This document shows positions 28,016-38,430 of a stretch of 64,000 bases of DNA, piece by piece. The stretch comes from Gemmatimonadetes bacterium bin94 (GTDB lineage Bacteria > Gemmatimonadota > Gemmatimonadetes > Longimicrobiales > Gaopeijiaceae). The stretch lies in contig MPNE01000018.1 in NCBI GenBank assembly GCA_002238865.1, forward strand, positions 1 to 64,000, in the 5' to 3' direction. Within the stretch, counting starts at the first letter, position 1; each line of letters opens with the position of its first letter. Made by a program: the position numbers and the translations under genes. A model generated the notes under the pieces. The model was not told the origin of the DNA. It did not search any database and saw only the letters and a program-made list of their open reading frames with translations.

Positions 28016-30585
28016 GATGGTCTCTCACTCCCTTCCGATACCGGCTGGGTGTCTGCCCCGTCCCCCTTCACATACCTGTCGAACCACCCGATCCAGCGAG
28101 CCCACATGTCCAGGTTGTTCTCGATCGCCCGCGGTGTATGCGACTCGAACGGATACACGAAAAGCGCGGCCGTCTTGCCGAGCCCCGTAAGCGCCTGGAT
28201 CATGCGCTCCGACTGAATGGGATAGGTGCCGGAGTTGTTGTCGTCGGCTCCGTGGTACATGAGCAGCGGGGTGTTGATCTGGTCGGCCTTGAAGAACGGT
28301 GACATCTCCATGTAGACGTGCGGCGCTGCCCAGATGTCGCGCGGCTCGGCCTGGAAACCCATCGGGGTGAGGGAACGGTTGTACGCGCCGTCCCCCGCGA
28401 TGCCCGCCTTGAAGAACGGGGTGTGCGCCAGGAAGTTGGCGGTTGCGAAGGCGCCGTAGCTGTGGCCTCCGTGCCCGATCCGGTCCATGTCGATCACCCC
28501 GAGTCCGTCGACGGCGCGGATCGCGGCGTACATCCCGTCCACCATGTTCGAGATGTAGTAGTCGTTGTAGTTCTCGCCCACGATGGGAATGTCCGGGTAG
28601 ACCAGCGCGTAGCCCTGCGTCAGCCAGATGTCGGACCAGCGCAGCCAGGTCAGCCGGGTGTGCGCGTTGTGGTTGCGCGCGCGGATCGTGGCGTTGTCGA
28701 AGGCGTCTTCGCTTCGGTACTCGCGCGGATAGGTCCAGAAGATCGCGGGCACCTTCGTCCCTTCGATGTAGTCGACGGGGAGCGACACGCGGCCCTGGAT
28801 CTCGAGGCCGTCCCGACGGGTGAATTCGAAGTCGACACGGCGCGCCGCGGTGAGCTCGGGGAAGGGGTCCACGTTGCGGGTGAGGTTTTCCATGCTGCCG
28901 TCGCGCGTCCACAGATAGCTGTCCGGGAAGGTATTCCTGCCCTCGCGGCTCACGATCATGCGTGTCAGGTCGGCGTCGAGCGGCACGAGCGGCTGGTCGA
29001 AGCTGTCGCGCGAACCCTCGAAGAGCCGATCCTTCGATCCGTCGGCGATCGACAGCCGGTCGACGAACGGCATGGGCCGAAAGTCATCCCGCCATCCGTC
29101 GCCGCGCAGGTAGGCGCTCTCGCCATCGGGCGACACCAGCGCGTAGTCGATCCCGTTCCCGGTGCGGGCCGTCAGCAGGTTGCCCGGCAGCGCGAGCGCG
29201 TCGCCGGGGTCGTGGAAGGGGACCAGCGTGCGGCCCTCCTGTGCGTCGGCGGCGGAATCGAGGGCGTAGTGGACCAGGCCGGCGTCGCCGTCGCGCGTGA
29301 CGGAGGCGAACGCATGGCGGCCGTCGGAGGAATAGGTGACTGACGCGAGGGGGTGCTCGCTGCGCGCGACCTCGACCTCGTCGCCGTCTCCGAATGGGGG
29401 GAGGAGAAGCATGATGCGGTCCCCGCGGGGTGTGTCCTGGTCGTCGGCCCCGGCACCGCCCGGGTCGCCTGCGGCGTCGCCGTCGCCGGGCATCGCGCCG
29501 TCGCCCGCGGGCACCCGGTGGAGATAAGAGATACCGCTGCCGTCCGGACGCCACGTCCAATCGCGCGGGCCGTCCTGTGAGCCGCCGCCGCGTCCCTCTC
29601 GCAGTTCACGCTCCTCCAGGGTCGCCAGAACCTCGCCGGTCGCCAGGTCCAGCACCTCGGTCACGCGCGGGAACCCGGTGTAGCTGGCGATGAACGAAAA
29701 GGGGCGCTCGATGCGCGTCGCGATCAGATGCCGCCCGTCGGGACTCACGGAGACCGATTCGAACATGCCCGCCTCCCCGATCGCGCGGGCGGGGCGGCCG
29801 GGGACCAGTTCGACGATCCGGCTGCGCGTGTAGTGCTCGAAGAGATCGGCGTCGTGCTCGTCCTCCAGGAGGAAGGGCATGGTGCGGTTGGGGGTGGCCG
29901 TGGCGCGGGTGTGGCGTATGGTCGGCCCGGATGGCAGGTGCGGGGCGGGGGGTTCGGGGCCCCGGTCGGCCGGCGCGGCCAGCGTGATCAGCGACCCGGA
30001 AGGGGTCCACTGCAGCATGCGCGAGGGCTCGGAGCCCTGGCCGCGCGAGGAGGTGCCGAGGGTGGCGATCACGCGGGCGTCGCCGGCCGGGCGGACGCTG
30101 CCGTCGGCGGTCGAGGCGATCCACGCCTGTGTGGCGTCCTCCAAGTGCGCGAGAAAAGCGAGCCGCGAGCCGTCGGGGGACCACATGAGGTCGCTGATGT
30201 GGATGCCGTCGGGAAGATCCACGTCGGTGAAGGAGCGCTCGCTGAGCGAGTAGAAACGGAGGCCGTACAGGCCGTAGAGGTCGAGGTGCCAGGGGCGGTC
30301 GGTGCGCGCCCGGATCTCGAGCATCGCGAGGCGCAGAGTCTCCTCGCCGACCTCTTCCAGCGTGGACAGCTCGGTCGAGAGCGGGATCGCGAAGTGGTCT
30401 CCGTCCGGGCTGAGGTGGTCGAGCGTCGCGAAGTTGGGGTCGGTGGCGAAGAGGTCCTGAACGGGGTCGGGGGGGAGGATGTAGCCGGGTTGGGGGGAGG
30501 GCTGCTGGGCGGTCAGCGTCGACGCCAGGAAGAATGGAATGGCGAGCGAAAACAGGGGTGGGGATATGCGGAGGCCTTGGGACAT
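28012..30585 (-). CDS. Secreted S9-family prolyl oligopeptidase-like peptidase
   Basis: The 857-residue exported peptidase has a signal peptide (ends near TLTAQQ), an N-terminal beta-propeller (about residues 40-560) and a C-terminal alpha/beta-hydrolase domain. The catalytic serine is in GHSYGAF. The aspartate is in YHGADDNNSGT, and the histidine in PFESHTPR. The order and spacing fit the S9 family. It should cleave short peptides in the periplasm or outside the cell. It begins the minus-strand run that includes the molybdenum oxidoreductase, although a functional link is unclear. Confidence 0.92.
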   Translation of the reverse strand: MSQGLRISPPLFSLAIPFFLASTLTAQQPSPQPGYILPPDPVQDLFATDPNFATLDHLSPDGDHFAIPLSTELSTLEEVGEETLRLAMLEIRARTDRPWHLDLYGLYGLRFYSLSERSFTDVDLPDGIHISDLMWSPDGSRLAFLAHLEDATQAWIASTADGSVRPAGDARVIATLGTSSRGQGSEPSRMLQWTPSGSLITLAAPADRGPEPPAPHLPSGPTIRHTRATATPNRTMPFLLEDEHDADLFEHYTRSRIVELVPGRPARAIGEAGMFESVSVSPDGRHLIATRIERPFSFIASYTGFPRVTEVLDLATGEVLATLEERELREGRGGGSQDGPRDWTWRPDGSGISYLHRVPAGDGAMPGDGDAAGDPGGAGADDQDTPRGDRIMLLLPPFGDGDEVEVARSEHPLASVTYSSDGRHAFASVTRDGDAGLVHYALDSAADAQEGRTLVPFHDPGDALALPGNLLTARTGNGIDYALVSPDGESAYLRGDGWRDDFRPMPFVDRLSIADGSKDRLFEGSRDSFDQPLVPLDADLTRMIVSREGRNTFPDSYLWTRDGSMENLTRNVDPFPELTAARRVDFEFTRRDGLEIQGRVSLPVDYIEGTKVPAIFWTYPREYRSEDAFDNATIRARNHNAHTRLTWLRWSDIWLTQGYALVYPDIPIVGENYNDYYISNMVDGMYAAIRAVDGLGVIDMDRIGHGGHSYGAFATANFLAHTPFFKAGIAGDGAYNRSLTPMGFQAEPRDIWAAPHVYMEMSPFFKADQINTPLLMYHGADDNNSGTYPIQSERMIQALTGLGKTAALFVYPFESHTPRAIENNLDMWARWIGWFDRYVKGDGADTQPVSEGSERPS

Positions 30586-30727
30586 GGTCTTTCCGAGTCC
30601 TGGGTGGTGTTTGGAGGCGCCGCGTCAAGTTGCGAACCGGGATGTACCCATGGCAAGCCGAACATACCGTAGAAGCCAACTTTTTCCCGTTAGCTTTCCT
30701 ACCGCCTGGTCCCAAAGGAACGATCCC

Positions 30728-31789
30728 ATGCCCCACAGCCACGACCTTATCGTCATCGGTGCCGGCTTTGCGGGCCTCGCGTGCGCCCGGCGGGCGGCGG
30801 AGCGCGGCCTCTCGGTCCTCGTTCTGGATCGAAAATCCGAGCCGGGCGAACGGATCCACACGACCGGCATTCTGGTCCGGGAAGCCTGGAAGGAATGGGC
30901 GGCGCCGGCGGCGCTGGTCCGGAAGATCAAGCGGGTCCGCGTCTATACGCCGAGCCACCAATTCGTCGAACTGGAGCGCGACAACTACTTCTTCATGGCA
31001 ACGGACACGGCTCGCCTCATGGGCCATCTGGTTGACGAGACCCGGCGCGCGGGCGCCGAGGTCCGCTTCGGCGAGAAGTTTCGGGACGTAGTGCGCCGAC
31101 GGTCGGGGCTGACACTCGAGGGGTCCGGCGTCACGGGCCGGTTCCTGGTCGGGGCGGACGGGGCGCGCTCCCGGGTGGCGGAGAGTTTCGGGCTCGACCG
31201 CAACGTTCGGATTCTGAAGGGAGTGGAGTGGGAATTCGAGCCCCTGGACAGCGCCGGCGATTGCCTGCACTGCTTCATCGATCCGGAGTGCGCACCCGGC
31301 TACATCGGATGGGTGGTGCCCGGGGTTGGCGTTACCCAGGTCGGGCTGGCCGTTCACCGGCACTGCAGGGCCGACATGCCGAAGTTTGTCTCGAGAATAA
31401 ACGGCCGGTTCGGTCTGTCCGCGGACCGGGTGCTGGAGAAGCGTGGCGGAGTGATCCCGATCGGCGGTCTGCTACGGTCATTCTACGGGGACCGGGTGCT
31501 GCTGATAGGCGACGCGGCCGGAATGGTCTCGCCGCTCACCGCGGGTGGCATCCACAACGCCTACCGGTTCGGAAGACTGGCCGGCGATGCCATCGCGGAG
31601 CACCTCGTTGCCGACGGCCCCCACCCGGGCGAGGTGGTGCGCCGCTCCTACCCGAAGCGCATCTGGAAGCATGCCGCGCGCTGGATGTACGATCGTCTGC
31701 CGGTTGGGCGGGCTCTGGAGGCAGGTTTCGTGACCCGCAATCTCTTCCGGGGCGTTGCCGGGAAGGTGTTCTTCGACCGGATTCGGTAG
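30728..31789 (+). CDS. Geranylgeranyl reductase-like FAD-dependent oxidoreductase
   Basis: The 353-residue flavoprotein has an N-terminal Rossmann dinucleotide site (GAGFAGLACARRAAERG, residues about 10-26), the mid-protein FLVGADGARSRVAE, and the C-terminal GDAAGMVSPLTAGGIHNAYR. This is the layout of geranylgeranyl reductase/FixC-type oxidoreductases. It may saturate isoprenoid chains, for example on quinones, or act on a lipid. The start ATG 30728 has AAAGGAA seven bases upstream; it is divergent from the S9 peptidase with a 142-bp promoter gap. Confidence 0.85.
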   Translation: MPHSHDLIVIGAGFAGLACARRAAERGLSVLVLDRKSEPGERIHTTGILVREAWKEWAAPAALVRKIKRVRVYTPSHQFVELERDNYFFMATDTARLMGHLVDETRRAGAEVRFGEKFRDVVRRRSGLTLEGSGVTGRFLVGADGARSRVAESFGLDRNVRILKGVEWEFEPLDSAGDCLHCFIDPECAPGYIGWVVPGVGVTQVGLAVHRHCRADMPKFVSRINGRFGLSADRVLEKRGGVIPIGGLLRSFYGDRVLLIGDAAGMVSPLTAGGIHNAYRFGRLAGDAIAEHLVADGPHPGEVVRRSYPKRIWKHAARWMYDRLPVGRALEAGFVTRNLFRGVAGKVFFDRIR

Positions 31790-31804
31790 GAGCCCGTGGA
31801 GAAA

Positions 31805-32488
31805 TCAGCGCTCGACCGTGATCCTCGCCCCTCCCGGACTACGCTGCTCATAGGTCCGGGCCGCCGCCTCCGAGACCTGGCCGCCGTATTCGCGGATGCG
31901 GCCCCTGTCGTCGGTCCAGAACCGGAACAGCGTCCCGGACTCAGGGATCGCACCACCGACGAACACGCGCACGCCGCCGTCCGCGGGGACCTGATAGAGC
32001 GTCAGGTCGGGGGCTGCCTGAAGCGAATCGAACATCGGACCCACGACGAAAAGGACGACCGCGCCCCAGTCGCGCTGGCTCTGCCGGATGTTGACGTTCA
32101 CGTAGCCGAACCGGTCGTCCACATTGACGCCGACCTGCTGCTGGGCTGAAAGCCCCGCCGGATCGCTCGCGGTCACCGTCGCGACCGCGTCGCCCCTGGT
32201 CAGCCCCGTGATCGTGACGACGCTTCCCGACACCGTGACCGAGGCCACCGTGGAGGGTGAAACCGTGGCCGTGTAGCTGAGCCTGTCACCGTCCGGGTCG
32301 CTGAAGTACGAGGATACGTCCACGGTGACGACATCGTCGACGAGGATCCTCGCTGCGGGAATCGTGCCGGACCCCTGCGGTGGCCGGTTCGCCGGGGGCT
32401 GGGGCGCGACGGGCTCGTCTCCGCCACACGAGTAGACGGTTACCGTGGCCGTCGCGGCCGCCAGGAGCACGATCGCGAGCCTCTTCAT
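31805..32488 (-). CDS. Lipoprotein with cadherin/Ig-like domain
   Basis: The 227-residue protein has a lipobox (VYSCGG, cysteine about 21), a proline-rich linker and then an Ig/cadherin-like sandwich (VDVSSYFSDPDGDRLSYTAT, later SDPAGLSAQQQ). The C-terminal half (RFWTDDRGRIREYGGQVSEA) is unfamiliar. Its ATG at 32488 overlaps the stop codon of the large propeller gene in ATGA, so the two are translated together and are probably both surface proteins. Confidence 0.75.
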   Translation of the reverse strand: MKRLAIVLLAAATATVTVYSCGGDEPVAPQPPANRPPQGSGTIPAARILVDDVVTVDVSSYFSDPDGDRLSYTATVSPSTVASVTVSGSVVTITGLTRGDAVATVTASDPAGLSAQQQVGVNVDDRFGYVNVNIRQSQRDWGAVVLFVVGPMFDSLQAAPDLTLYQVPADGGVRVFVGGAIPESGTLFRFWTDDRGRIREYGGQVSEAAARTYEQRSPGGARITVER

Positions 32489-35400
32489 GGCTGACTGTTC
32501 CTCTCGGGGCGAATTTCCGGCCGCGCCGCCGACCGGGGTGTCGAGTCCGGGGCCGGCGGCGCTCCGGCGGGAGTCTCCTCGCAGCCGGAGCCCTCGCCCT
32601 CGACCCCGCAGTGATCCAGCCACCGCAGCACGTCCCCGGCGTTCAGGACTTCGTCGCCGTTGCCGAACCAGTCCAGGAAGGACTCCTGCGCCGGTACCAG
32701 GCGCTCCAACCCCAGGAGATGTTGCGCGGCCGCCTCGACGCTCATCGGTGCGACAACTTCGAAACGGTCCACGATCAGGCCCACGACATCCGGATGACCC
32801 TCCACCCGAATCGTGATGGTGTCCTCATAGACGCCGATGTCCAGAGACTCCGATGAGCGGGTCCAGACAATGGGTTCTTGCCGGCCACCCGTGCCCTGCT
32901 CGATCGCCAGCCACGGCGACCTGTCGCTCGAGGCGGTCCAGACCGCCGAATCAGCGCCGAAGCCGGAGAGTTCCGCGGCCACGGAATCCGTCGAGACGAA
33001 CGACCAGCCGGACACCCCGTAGCTGGAGATCGGGCGGAGTTCGGTCACGCTCAGCGGCGGCTCCACCGACAGCGTGTAGACGAAGGCTGCGGGACCCCCC
33101 GTCGCAAGGCTGGCCGCGACCACCACCGAGTCGGTGTAGGTTCCCACGTCCGTGCTGTCCGGGTCCACGGTCCAGGTCACGAAACCGTCGCCCACTCCGG
33201 AATCGCTCTTCAACTGGAACCAGCGGCTGTTTCCCGGTTGGGTCGCCCGCCATTCCACGGTGGCCGCCCCGGGTCCTTCGAAGGAGACCGCGACGGAATC
33301 CTCGAAGGGCTCCGTGTCGTAGACCAGCACCGACTTTTCGGTGGCGGTGCGTGCCAGGGTCATGTGGCCCTTCGGCGCGGCGACGTGCACCGACACGGGG
33401 ATCGTGAGCGCCCCCGCCACCCCGGCCACCGTGACCTCCAGGGCGGCCTCGTGGTCGCCCGGGGCCAGGTCGGCCCCCGCGATGGCGTAGCTGAACCGCC
33501 CCCGTCCCTGTCCGGTCTCCCTCGTGAGCGTGATCCACGGTGCCGTGCCGGAGACGGCCGCGTTCCACCCGGCCATGTGGTCACTCTGCCCGTTCGGGGC
33601 CACGATCACGCGGCCGTTCCGCTGCGGGTCCGAGCCGACCAGGATGGTGTCGGCGACCGCCTCGGGCCGCACGCGCGCGGTCAGGGGTACCGCGATCGGG
33701 ATCTCGAACATGCCGCGTCCATGCGTGGCAGCGACCAGCCGGCCCGTCCCCGGGCGGGCCGCGAGGTCGAAAACCGCGGCCATCGGCATACCGTCGGCGA
33801 GCATGTCCCAGGTGTCGCCTCCCCGGGCAGAATGAAAGACGCCCAGGTCGGTTCCGATGTAGATCCCACCGGGATCGTCGGGGTCGTACAGCACGGCATT
33901 GACGGGATGGTCGGGCAGGTTGCCGGTGCGGTCCCGCCAGGTGCGGCCGCCGTCGGTTGTCTGGAAGACGTGTCCGGTCCCGAAGCCGCCGACCACGGCG
34001 TATGCCTGATCCGAGTCGTCGGGATGCACCGCCAGGTCGCCGATGTACCGAGGCTCCCTCAGCCCCACATCCGACTCTTCCCACGTCAGGCCTCCGTCGT
34101 GGGTGAACGCGACCGCGGAGAAATCCAGGGGGCGCACGCGCACGAGGGAGGCGTACACCGTGTTCCCGTCGGAGGGAGACGGGGCGATGGACCTGACGGT
34201 GGCGCGCCGGGGACTGTTGTAGATGCGCACCCAGTTGTTGGCCGAATTCTCTGTTCGGTAAAGGCTCTGTGTACCGAAGTAGAGCCTCCTCGAGTCGACC
34301 GGATCCATGACGAGCGGCGGAATGAACGCCGCCCTCTCGTCCAGATCGATGCCGGAGGTCGCCCGCCGGCCGTTCCGTCTTGGGCCGAAGGGCCACTGGT
34401 GCTCACCGTACCATACGTCGGGGTCCTCGGCGTCGATGGCCGTGAATCCCCCGTCTCCCGCCAGCACCTTGGTCCACGGCGTGGTCGGCGAAGCAGCGCG
34501 CAGGGTTCCCTGATCCTGGGTCCCCCCCAGTGTCTCGGCGGGGAGGACCGGATGAGGGGTGATCCCCGGGTAGAACTGCGCAATGGCCAGGTTGGTGGCG
34601 AGCGATGTCCAGCTGGAACCTGCGTCCATGGAGCGGTACACGCCCCCGTCGTTGGCCAGGTAGAGAACATCGGGTCCACTGAGGGTGTCGAAGACCAGGT
34701 GGTGCTGATCCACGTAAACGTTGCTCGGATGGACCCGCTCGAACGTCTCTCCGCCGTCTTCCGAGATGAACAGTCGCTGCCCTGCGCCCAGATGGAGGCG
34801 CTCCGGGTTCAGCGGATGCACCGCCAGCGTCAGGGCATACCAGCAGACCAGTGCACAGCTGCTTCCAGTTGCTTCGAGTTCCCGCCACGTGGCCCCGCCG
34901 TCGTCGGTCCGGTAGACGAGCAGTCCGCCACTCGGTCCCGCTTCCTCCCCCCTGTCGTGGATTGCCGCGTAGAGGACATCGGGCTCGGAGGGAGCGATGG
35001 CCAGATTGATGCGGCCGAGGTCCGTATCGCGCATGCCGTTCGAACTGCGGGCCCAGGTAAGGCCGCCGTTCGTCGACGTGTAGACTCCGTCGCGCATCAG
35101 GGCCGCATGGAGGATCGACGGATCGGCCCTGTTCAGGACGAGGTCGTTCACGATCCCCTCCAGAACCCCCCGCCAGGTGCGACCGCTGTCCGTGGACCGG
35201 AACAGCCCGAGGTCCGTCGCGGCCAGGACCGTGGTCGACGTCGGCGATCCGGCCGTCACGGGGTCCACGATGACCCGCGAGATCCTGGCGCCGCCTCTCC
35301 TTGCATGGAGGAAAGCGCTTGCCAGCTGCCGGTCCCATGCCCACGTCGAACCCCCGTCCAGGGACCGCAGTACGCCGCAGCCGTAGTAGCTGTCGCCCGA

Positions 35401-35989
35401 GAAGTGCTGCTCGCCGGTACCGGCGTAGATGATGTTCGGATCGACGGGATCGATGGCGATCGACCCCATGGCCAGCGAGCATTCGTAGTCGGACAGAGGG
35501 GTCCAGGAGGCTCCCCGGTTCTCTGTCTTCCAGACGCCGCCCTGAGCGGCCCCGATGTACACGATGGCGGGATCGCGCGGATGGATCGCGATGGTGGACA
35601 CGCGGCCAGCGCGGCCGGGCGGCGGGCCGGGGCGGTCGCCCGGGGACGCCGCCCCCCCCCCCGCCCCCCCCCCCCCGCCACGGATCGTCGATCCGGGTCG
35701 GTCCGAGCGGCCGCCATGGCACGGAAGACACCCCCTGGCCCGCAATGCCGCGCAGCGCCATCACACGCTCCCGCGCGATCCGCATCCTGGCAGAGACGAC
35801 GACCCCGCGCCCGGAGTAGGTACGGAGGCGCTCGTACTCCAGGCGGGCGAGAATGCGCTCGCCCTCGTCGGTGTCCTGGGCGGCGGTGGTGGTTGGGACG
35901 GTCGCGAGCGCGAAGCCGAAGAGGAGGGCGGCGCCGGGCAAGACAACGGTCCGGCCCCCAGGGGCGGATCGCCGTGGGAAAACGCTCAT
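32485..35989 (-). CDS. Giant sortilin/BNR-type beta-propeller protein, frame broken at poly-G
   Basis: The start at ATG 35989 gives a signal peptide (MSVFPRRSAPGGRTVVLPGA onward) and an N-terminal region ending WRPLGPTRIDDPW. The frame then meets runs of 13 and 11 G on the coding strand (35652-35676 of the plus strand), after which the long frame continues one base off (GRVSTIAIHPRDPAIVYIGA) to 32485. The body is built of repeated asp-box/BNR blades (for example SLDGGSTW, TDDGGATW, TTDGGRTW), as in sortilin-type propellers. Four or five Ig-like segments follow, and a dockerin-like tail (DEVLNAGDVLRWLDH). It is probably secreted or surface-bound and polysaccharide- or peptide-binding. Confidence 0.7.
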
Positions 35990-36070
35990 CGGTACACAAT
36001 TCACTCCCGGGGGGGCGAGAAACAAGGGCCCCCGACCCGAATTGCACTCCGACTTCGATGGCGCTATCGT

Positions 36071-36249
36071 GGTCCGCTGTAGCGAGGGGGCCACCGGAAG
36101 TTCGGTCTGAAGCCGACGCGGCCCCGCCACTGTAGGAGGCCCGGATCCCCGTGCGGATCCGGCACGACCCGCTCGATCGCCACTGGGGCCGCGCCGAAGC
36201 GCCCCGGGAAGGCGAGCGACAGTCGCCTCGAGCCAGGAGACGCGGCACC
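36071..36249 (+). ncRNA. Cobalamin (B12) riboswitch
   Basis: The segment has the conserved pieces of the AdoCbl riboswitch in order: GGGGGCCACCGGAAG, the B12-box-like GCCCCGCCACTGTAGGAGG, GCCACTGGGGCCGCG, CGGGAAGGCGAGCGAC and GAGCCAGGAGACGCGGCACC. The ends GGTCCGC and GCGGCACC can pair as P1. It lies on the plus strand upstream of the btuC-type permease, whose likely TTG start is 138 bases further on, leaving room for an expression platform. It should switch off btuCD when cobalamin is plentiful. Confidence 0.9.
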
Positions 36250-36386
36250 CTCGCCCTTTGAGCACCATCCTTCGAGGGGGGGGAGCCGGTGTACTTCGAG
36301 ACCCACACGCGAGCCGCCCGCAACACAATCGATGGGCTGCCGACCGCGCCCGACGCTCACGTGCCAACGCCTGCCCCGGCAGAACA

Positions 36387-37382
36387 TTGACGCATTCCCC
36401 CCGCCGGATCGCGTTCCTGGCGCTGGCCGTCCTGGTCGCAGTCGCCCTCAGCGTCTCCTTCGGCGCGTCCGGCCTTGGGCCCGGCGACCTCTTGCGAACG
36501 CTCTCGGCCGACGCCGACCCCACCGCGCGGACCATTCTGCTGCAATTGCGGCTGCCGCGCGCCGCCCTCGCCGCCCTTGTCGGGGGAGCGCTCGGACTCA
36601 GCGGCTGCACCTTTCAGGCGCTCCTGCGCAATCCGCTGGCGGAGCCCTATGTGCTTGGCATCTCGGGAGGTGCCGCTGTCGGTGCGGTCGCCGTGATGGT
36701 CACCGGCGTCGGGGTCGGCCTCCCCTGGACGCTTCCCGCCGGGGCCTTCCTGGGCGCGGTGGCCGCGATGACCCTGGTCCTGCAGATCGCGCGGCGCGCC
36801 TCGCCCGGCGGCGTGGACACGCGGATCCTGATCCTTGCCGGGGTGATCGCCGGCGCCTTCTTCAACGCGGTGATTCTCCTCCTCCTTTCGCTGGCCGACA
36901 TCGAGTCCTTCCGCTCGGCGATCTTCTGGATGATGGGGAACCTCTCAGGGGCCGCCTGGGGATCGAACGGGTTGCTGGTCCTGTTGCTTGTGCCCGCCTC
37001 GGTGGTGTTGCTCTCCCTGTCCCGCGCCTTCAACCTGCTGTCGCGCGGGGAGGAGGTCGCGTACCACCTGGGCGCGTCCGTGCAGCGGGTGAAGCTCACA
37101 GCCTATCTGGCCGCGTCGCTGATGGTGGCCGCGTCGGTCGCAGCCGCCGGCGTGATCGGCTTCGTCGGGCTGATCGTCCCGCACGCCGTGCGTCTGGCGT
37201 GGGGGAATGACCACCGCCTGCTCCTCCCGGCGTCGTTCCTGGCCGGGACCGCCTTTCTCCTTCTCGCCGACACGGTTGCGCGGATCGTGGTGGCCCCGGC
37301 CGAACTGCCGACCGGGGTGGTCACCGCGGTGGTCGGGGTGCCGTTCTTCGTGGTCCTGCTGATGCGCGGGGGGCGGCGGTGA
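36387..37382 (+). CDS. btuC: Cobalamin/iron-siderophore ABC transporter permease (BtuC-like)
   Basis: The 331-residue FecCD/BtuC-family permease has about ten membrane helices. Family signatures are RLPRAALAALVGGALGLSGC near the N-terminus, NPLAEPYVLGISGGA and GFVGLIVPHAVRL. FecCD permeases also carry iron complexes, but the upstream cobalamin riboswitch points to B12. No ATG exists in a suitable place; TTG at 36387 starts just before the first helix and is the best choice, while a GTG-less upstream extension would be arginine-rich and unlike the family. The stop overlaps the ATPase GTG. Confidence 0.88.
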   Translation: MTHSPRRIAFLALAVLVAVALSVSFGASGLGPGDLLRTLSADADPTARTILLQLRLPRAALAALVGGALGLSGCTFQALLRNPLAEPYVLGISGGAAVGAVAVMVTGVGVGLPWTLPAGAFLGAVAAMTLVLQIARRASPGGVDTRILILAGVIAGAFFNAVILLLLSLADIESFRSAIFWMMGNLSGAAWGSNGLLVLLLVPASVVLLSLSRAFNLLSRGEEVAYHLGASVQRVKLTAYLAASLMVAASVAAAGVIGFVGLIVPHAVRLAWGNDHRLLLPASFLAGTAFLLLADTVARIVVAPAELPTGVVTAVVGVPFFVVLLMRGGRR

Positions 37383-38224
37383 AAGGGGCCGGGTCGGGGG
37401 GCGCGCGGCCGGGCGACTGGCGTCCCGTTCTGCGGGGCCGCGGGCTGACCTATGTGCATCCGCGCGCGGAGGAGCCCGCCGTGCGGGAGGTCTCGCTGTC
37501 CGTGTCGCCGGGACAACTCCTCGCGGTGGCGGGGCCGAACGGGGCAGGCAAGTCGACGCTGCTCAGACTCCTCTCCGGGGCGCTCCGGCCGGACGCGGGT
37601 GACGTGCGCCTCGACGAGCGGGCGCTGGGTGATCTCTCCGACCGGGAGCGGGCCCGCGCGATCGCCGTGGTGCCGCAGTCCGAATCTTCGCCGTTTCCGG
37701 TAACGGTGCGGGAGATGGTGGGGATGGGGCGGTACGCGCACCTTGGCCGGTGGGAGCCCGTGGGAAACCGTGACCGTGCCGTCGTGGACCGAGCGCTGGA
37801 GCGGTGCGCGGTCGCACCCTTCGCGGAGCGACAACTGGAGGAACTTTCGGGTGGGGAGCGCCAGCGCGTCCGCATCGCCCGCGCGCTCGCCCAGGAGGCC
37901 CCGATCCTCCTCCTCGACGAACCCACCGCGGGCCTCGACCTGCGCTTCCAGATGGAGCTCTTCCACCTGCTCCGGGAGCTCCGGGCCGACGGACTCGCCC
38001 TGCTTCTGGTCACCCACGACCTCAACCTTGCCGCCCGGTTCGCCGACCGGCTGCTTCTCCTTGACCGGGGCCGCGCGGAGGCGATCGGTCCTCCCGCGGA
38101 AATCCTGTCGCGCGAGGCTTTGGAGGGGGTGTACGAGTGGCCGCTCAGGCTGGTGCCCCATCCCGGCCCCGGGAGCGACACCGGGGCGCCCCAGACGATT
38201 CCGCTGCGCAGGGACGACGGGTGA
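37379..38224 (+). CDS. btuD: Cobalamin ABC transporter ATP-binding protein (BtuD-like)
   Basis: The 281-residue ATPase partners the BtuC-like permease. The Walker A is GPNGAGKST, the ABC signature LSGGERQRVRIARAL, the Walker B ILLLDEPTAGLD, and the switch histidine is in LVTHDLN. The start GTG at 37379 overlaps the permease stop (GTGA). There is no periplasmic binding protein or TonB receptor for B12 in the window, so BtuF and BtuB must be encoded elsewhere. Confidence 0.9.
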   Translation: MKGAGSGGARPGDWRPVLRGRGLTYVHPRAEEPAVREVSLSVSPGQLLAVAGPNGAGKSTLLRLLSGALRPDAGDVRLDERALGDLSDRERARAIAVVPQSESSPFPVTVREMVGMGRYAHLGRWEPVGNRDRAVVDRALERCAVAPFAERQLEELSGGERQRVRIARALAQEAPILLLDEPTAGLDLRFQMELFHLLRELRADGLALLLVTHDLNLAARFADRLLLLDRGRAEAIGPPAEILSREALEGVYEWPLRLVPHPGPGSDTGAPQTIPLRRDDG

Positions 38225-38331
38225 CGATGTAACAGCCCGTGAACATGCGCCCGAGGTTGCGGGTGAGACGCCCGATGCCTAGCGTGGTGTTCGAAGGCTT
38301 TCGGTCTCGCTCGTGCAGCGCAGGAGACTCC

Positions 38332-38430
38332 ATGTCTACGTTCGTGACGGTTCGCCGTGTCCAGGCATCGGACACCCCGGCGTGCGGACCTCTCGCAGCA
38401 CTTCTTGCGGAGCAGGTCGCTTGCGGCTAG
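38332..38430 (+). CDS. Possible leader peptide of the Erm-like gene
   Basis: A 32-codon reading frame begins MSTFVTVRRVQASDTPACG, with AGGAG ending five bases before its ATG, the best Shine-Dalgarno in this intergenic region. It overlaps the Erm-like gene, whose GTG start lies 25 bases inside it in another frame and has only a weak ribosome site. Known erm genes are controlled by short leader peptides on which the macrolide-bound ribosome stalls within the first ten residues; TFVTV resembles the stalling cores IFVI and IAVV of ErmCL and ErmAL1. This is inference; alternatively an indel separates a true start from the gene. Confidence 0.4.
   Translation: MSTFVTVRRVQASDTPACGPLAALLAEQVACG

Noticed and set aside
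32878-36135. Plus-strand open frame of 1085 codons
   Set aside because: It mirrors the sortilin-like gene on the minus strand; the propeller blades are on the minus strand only.
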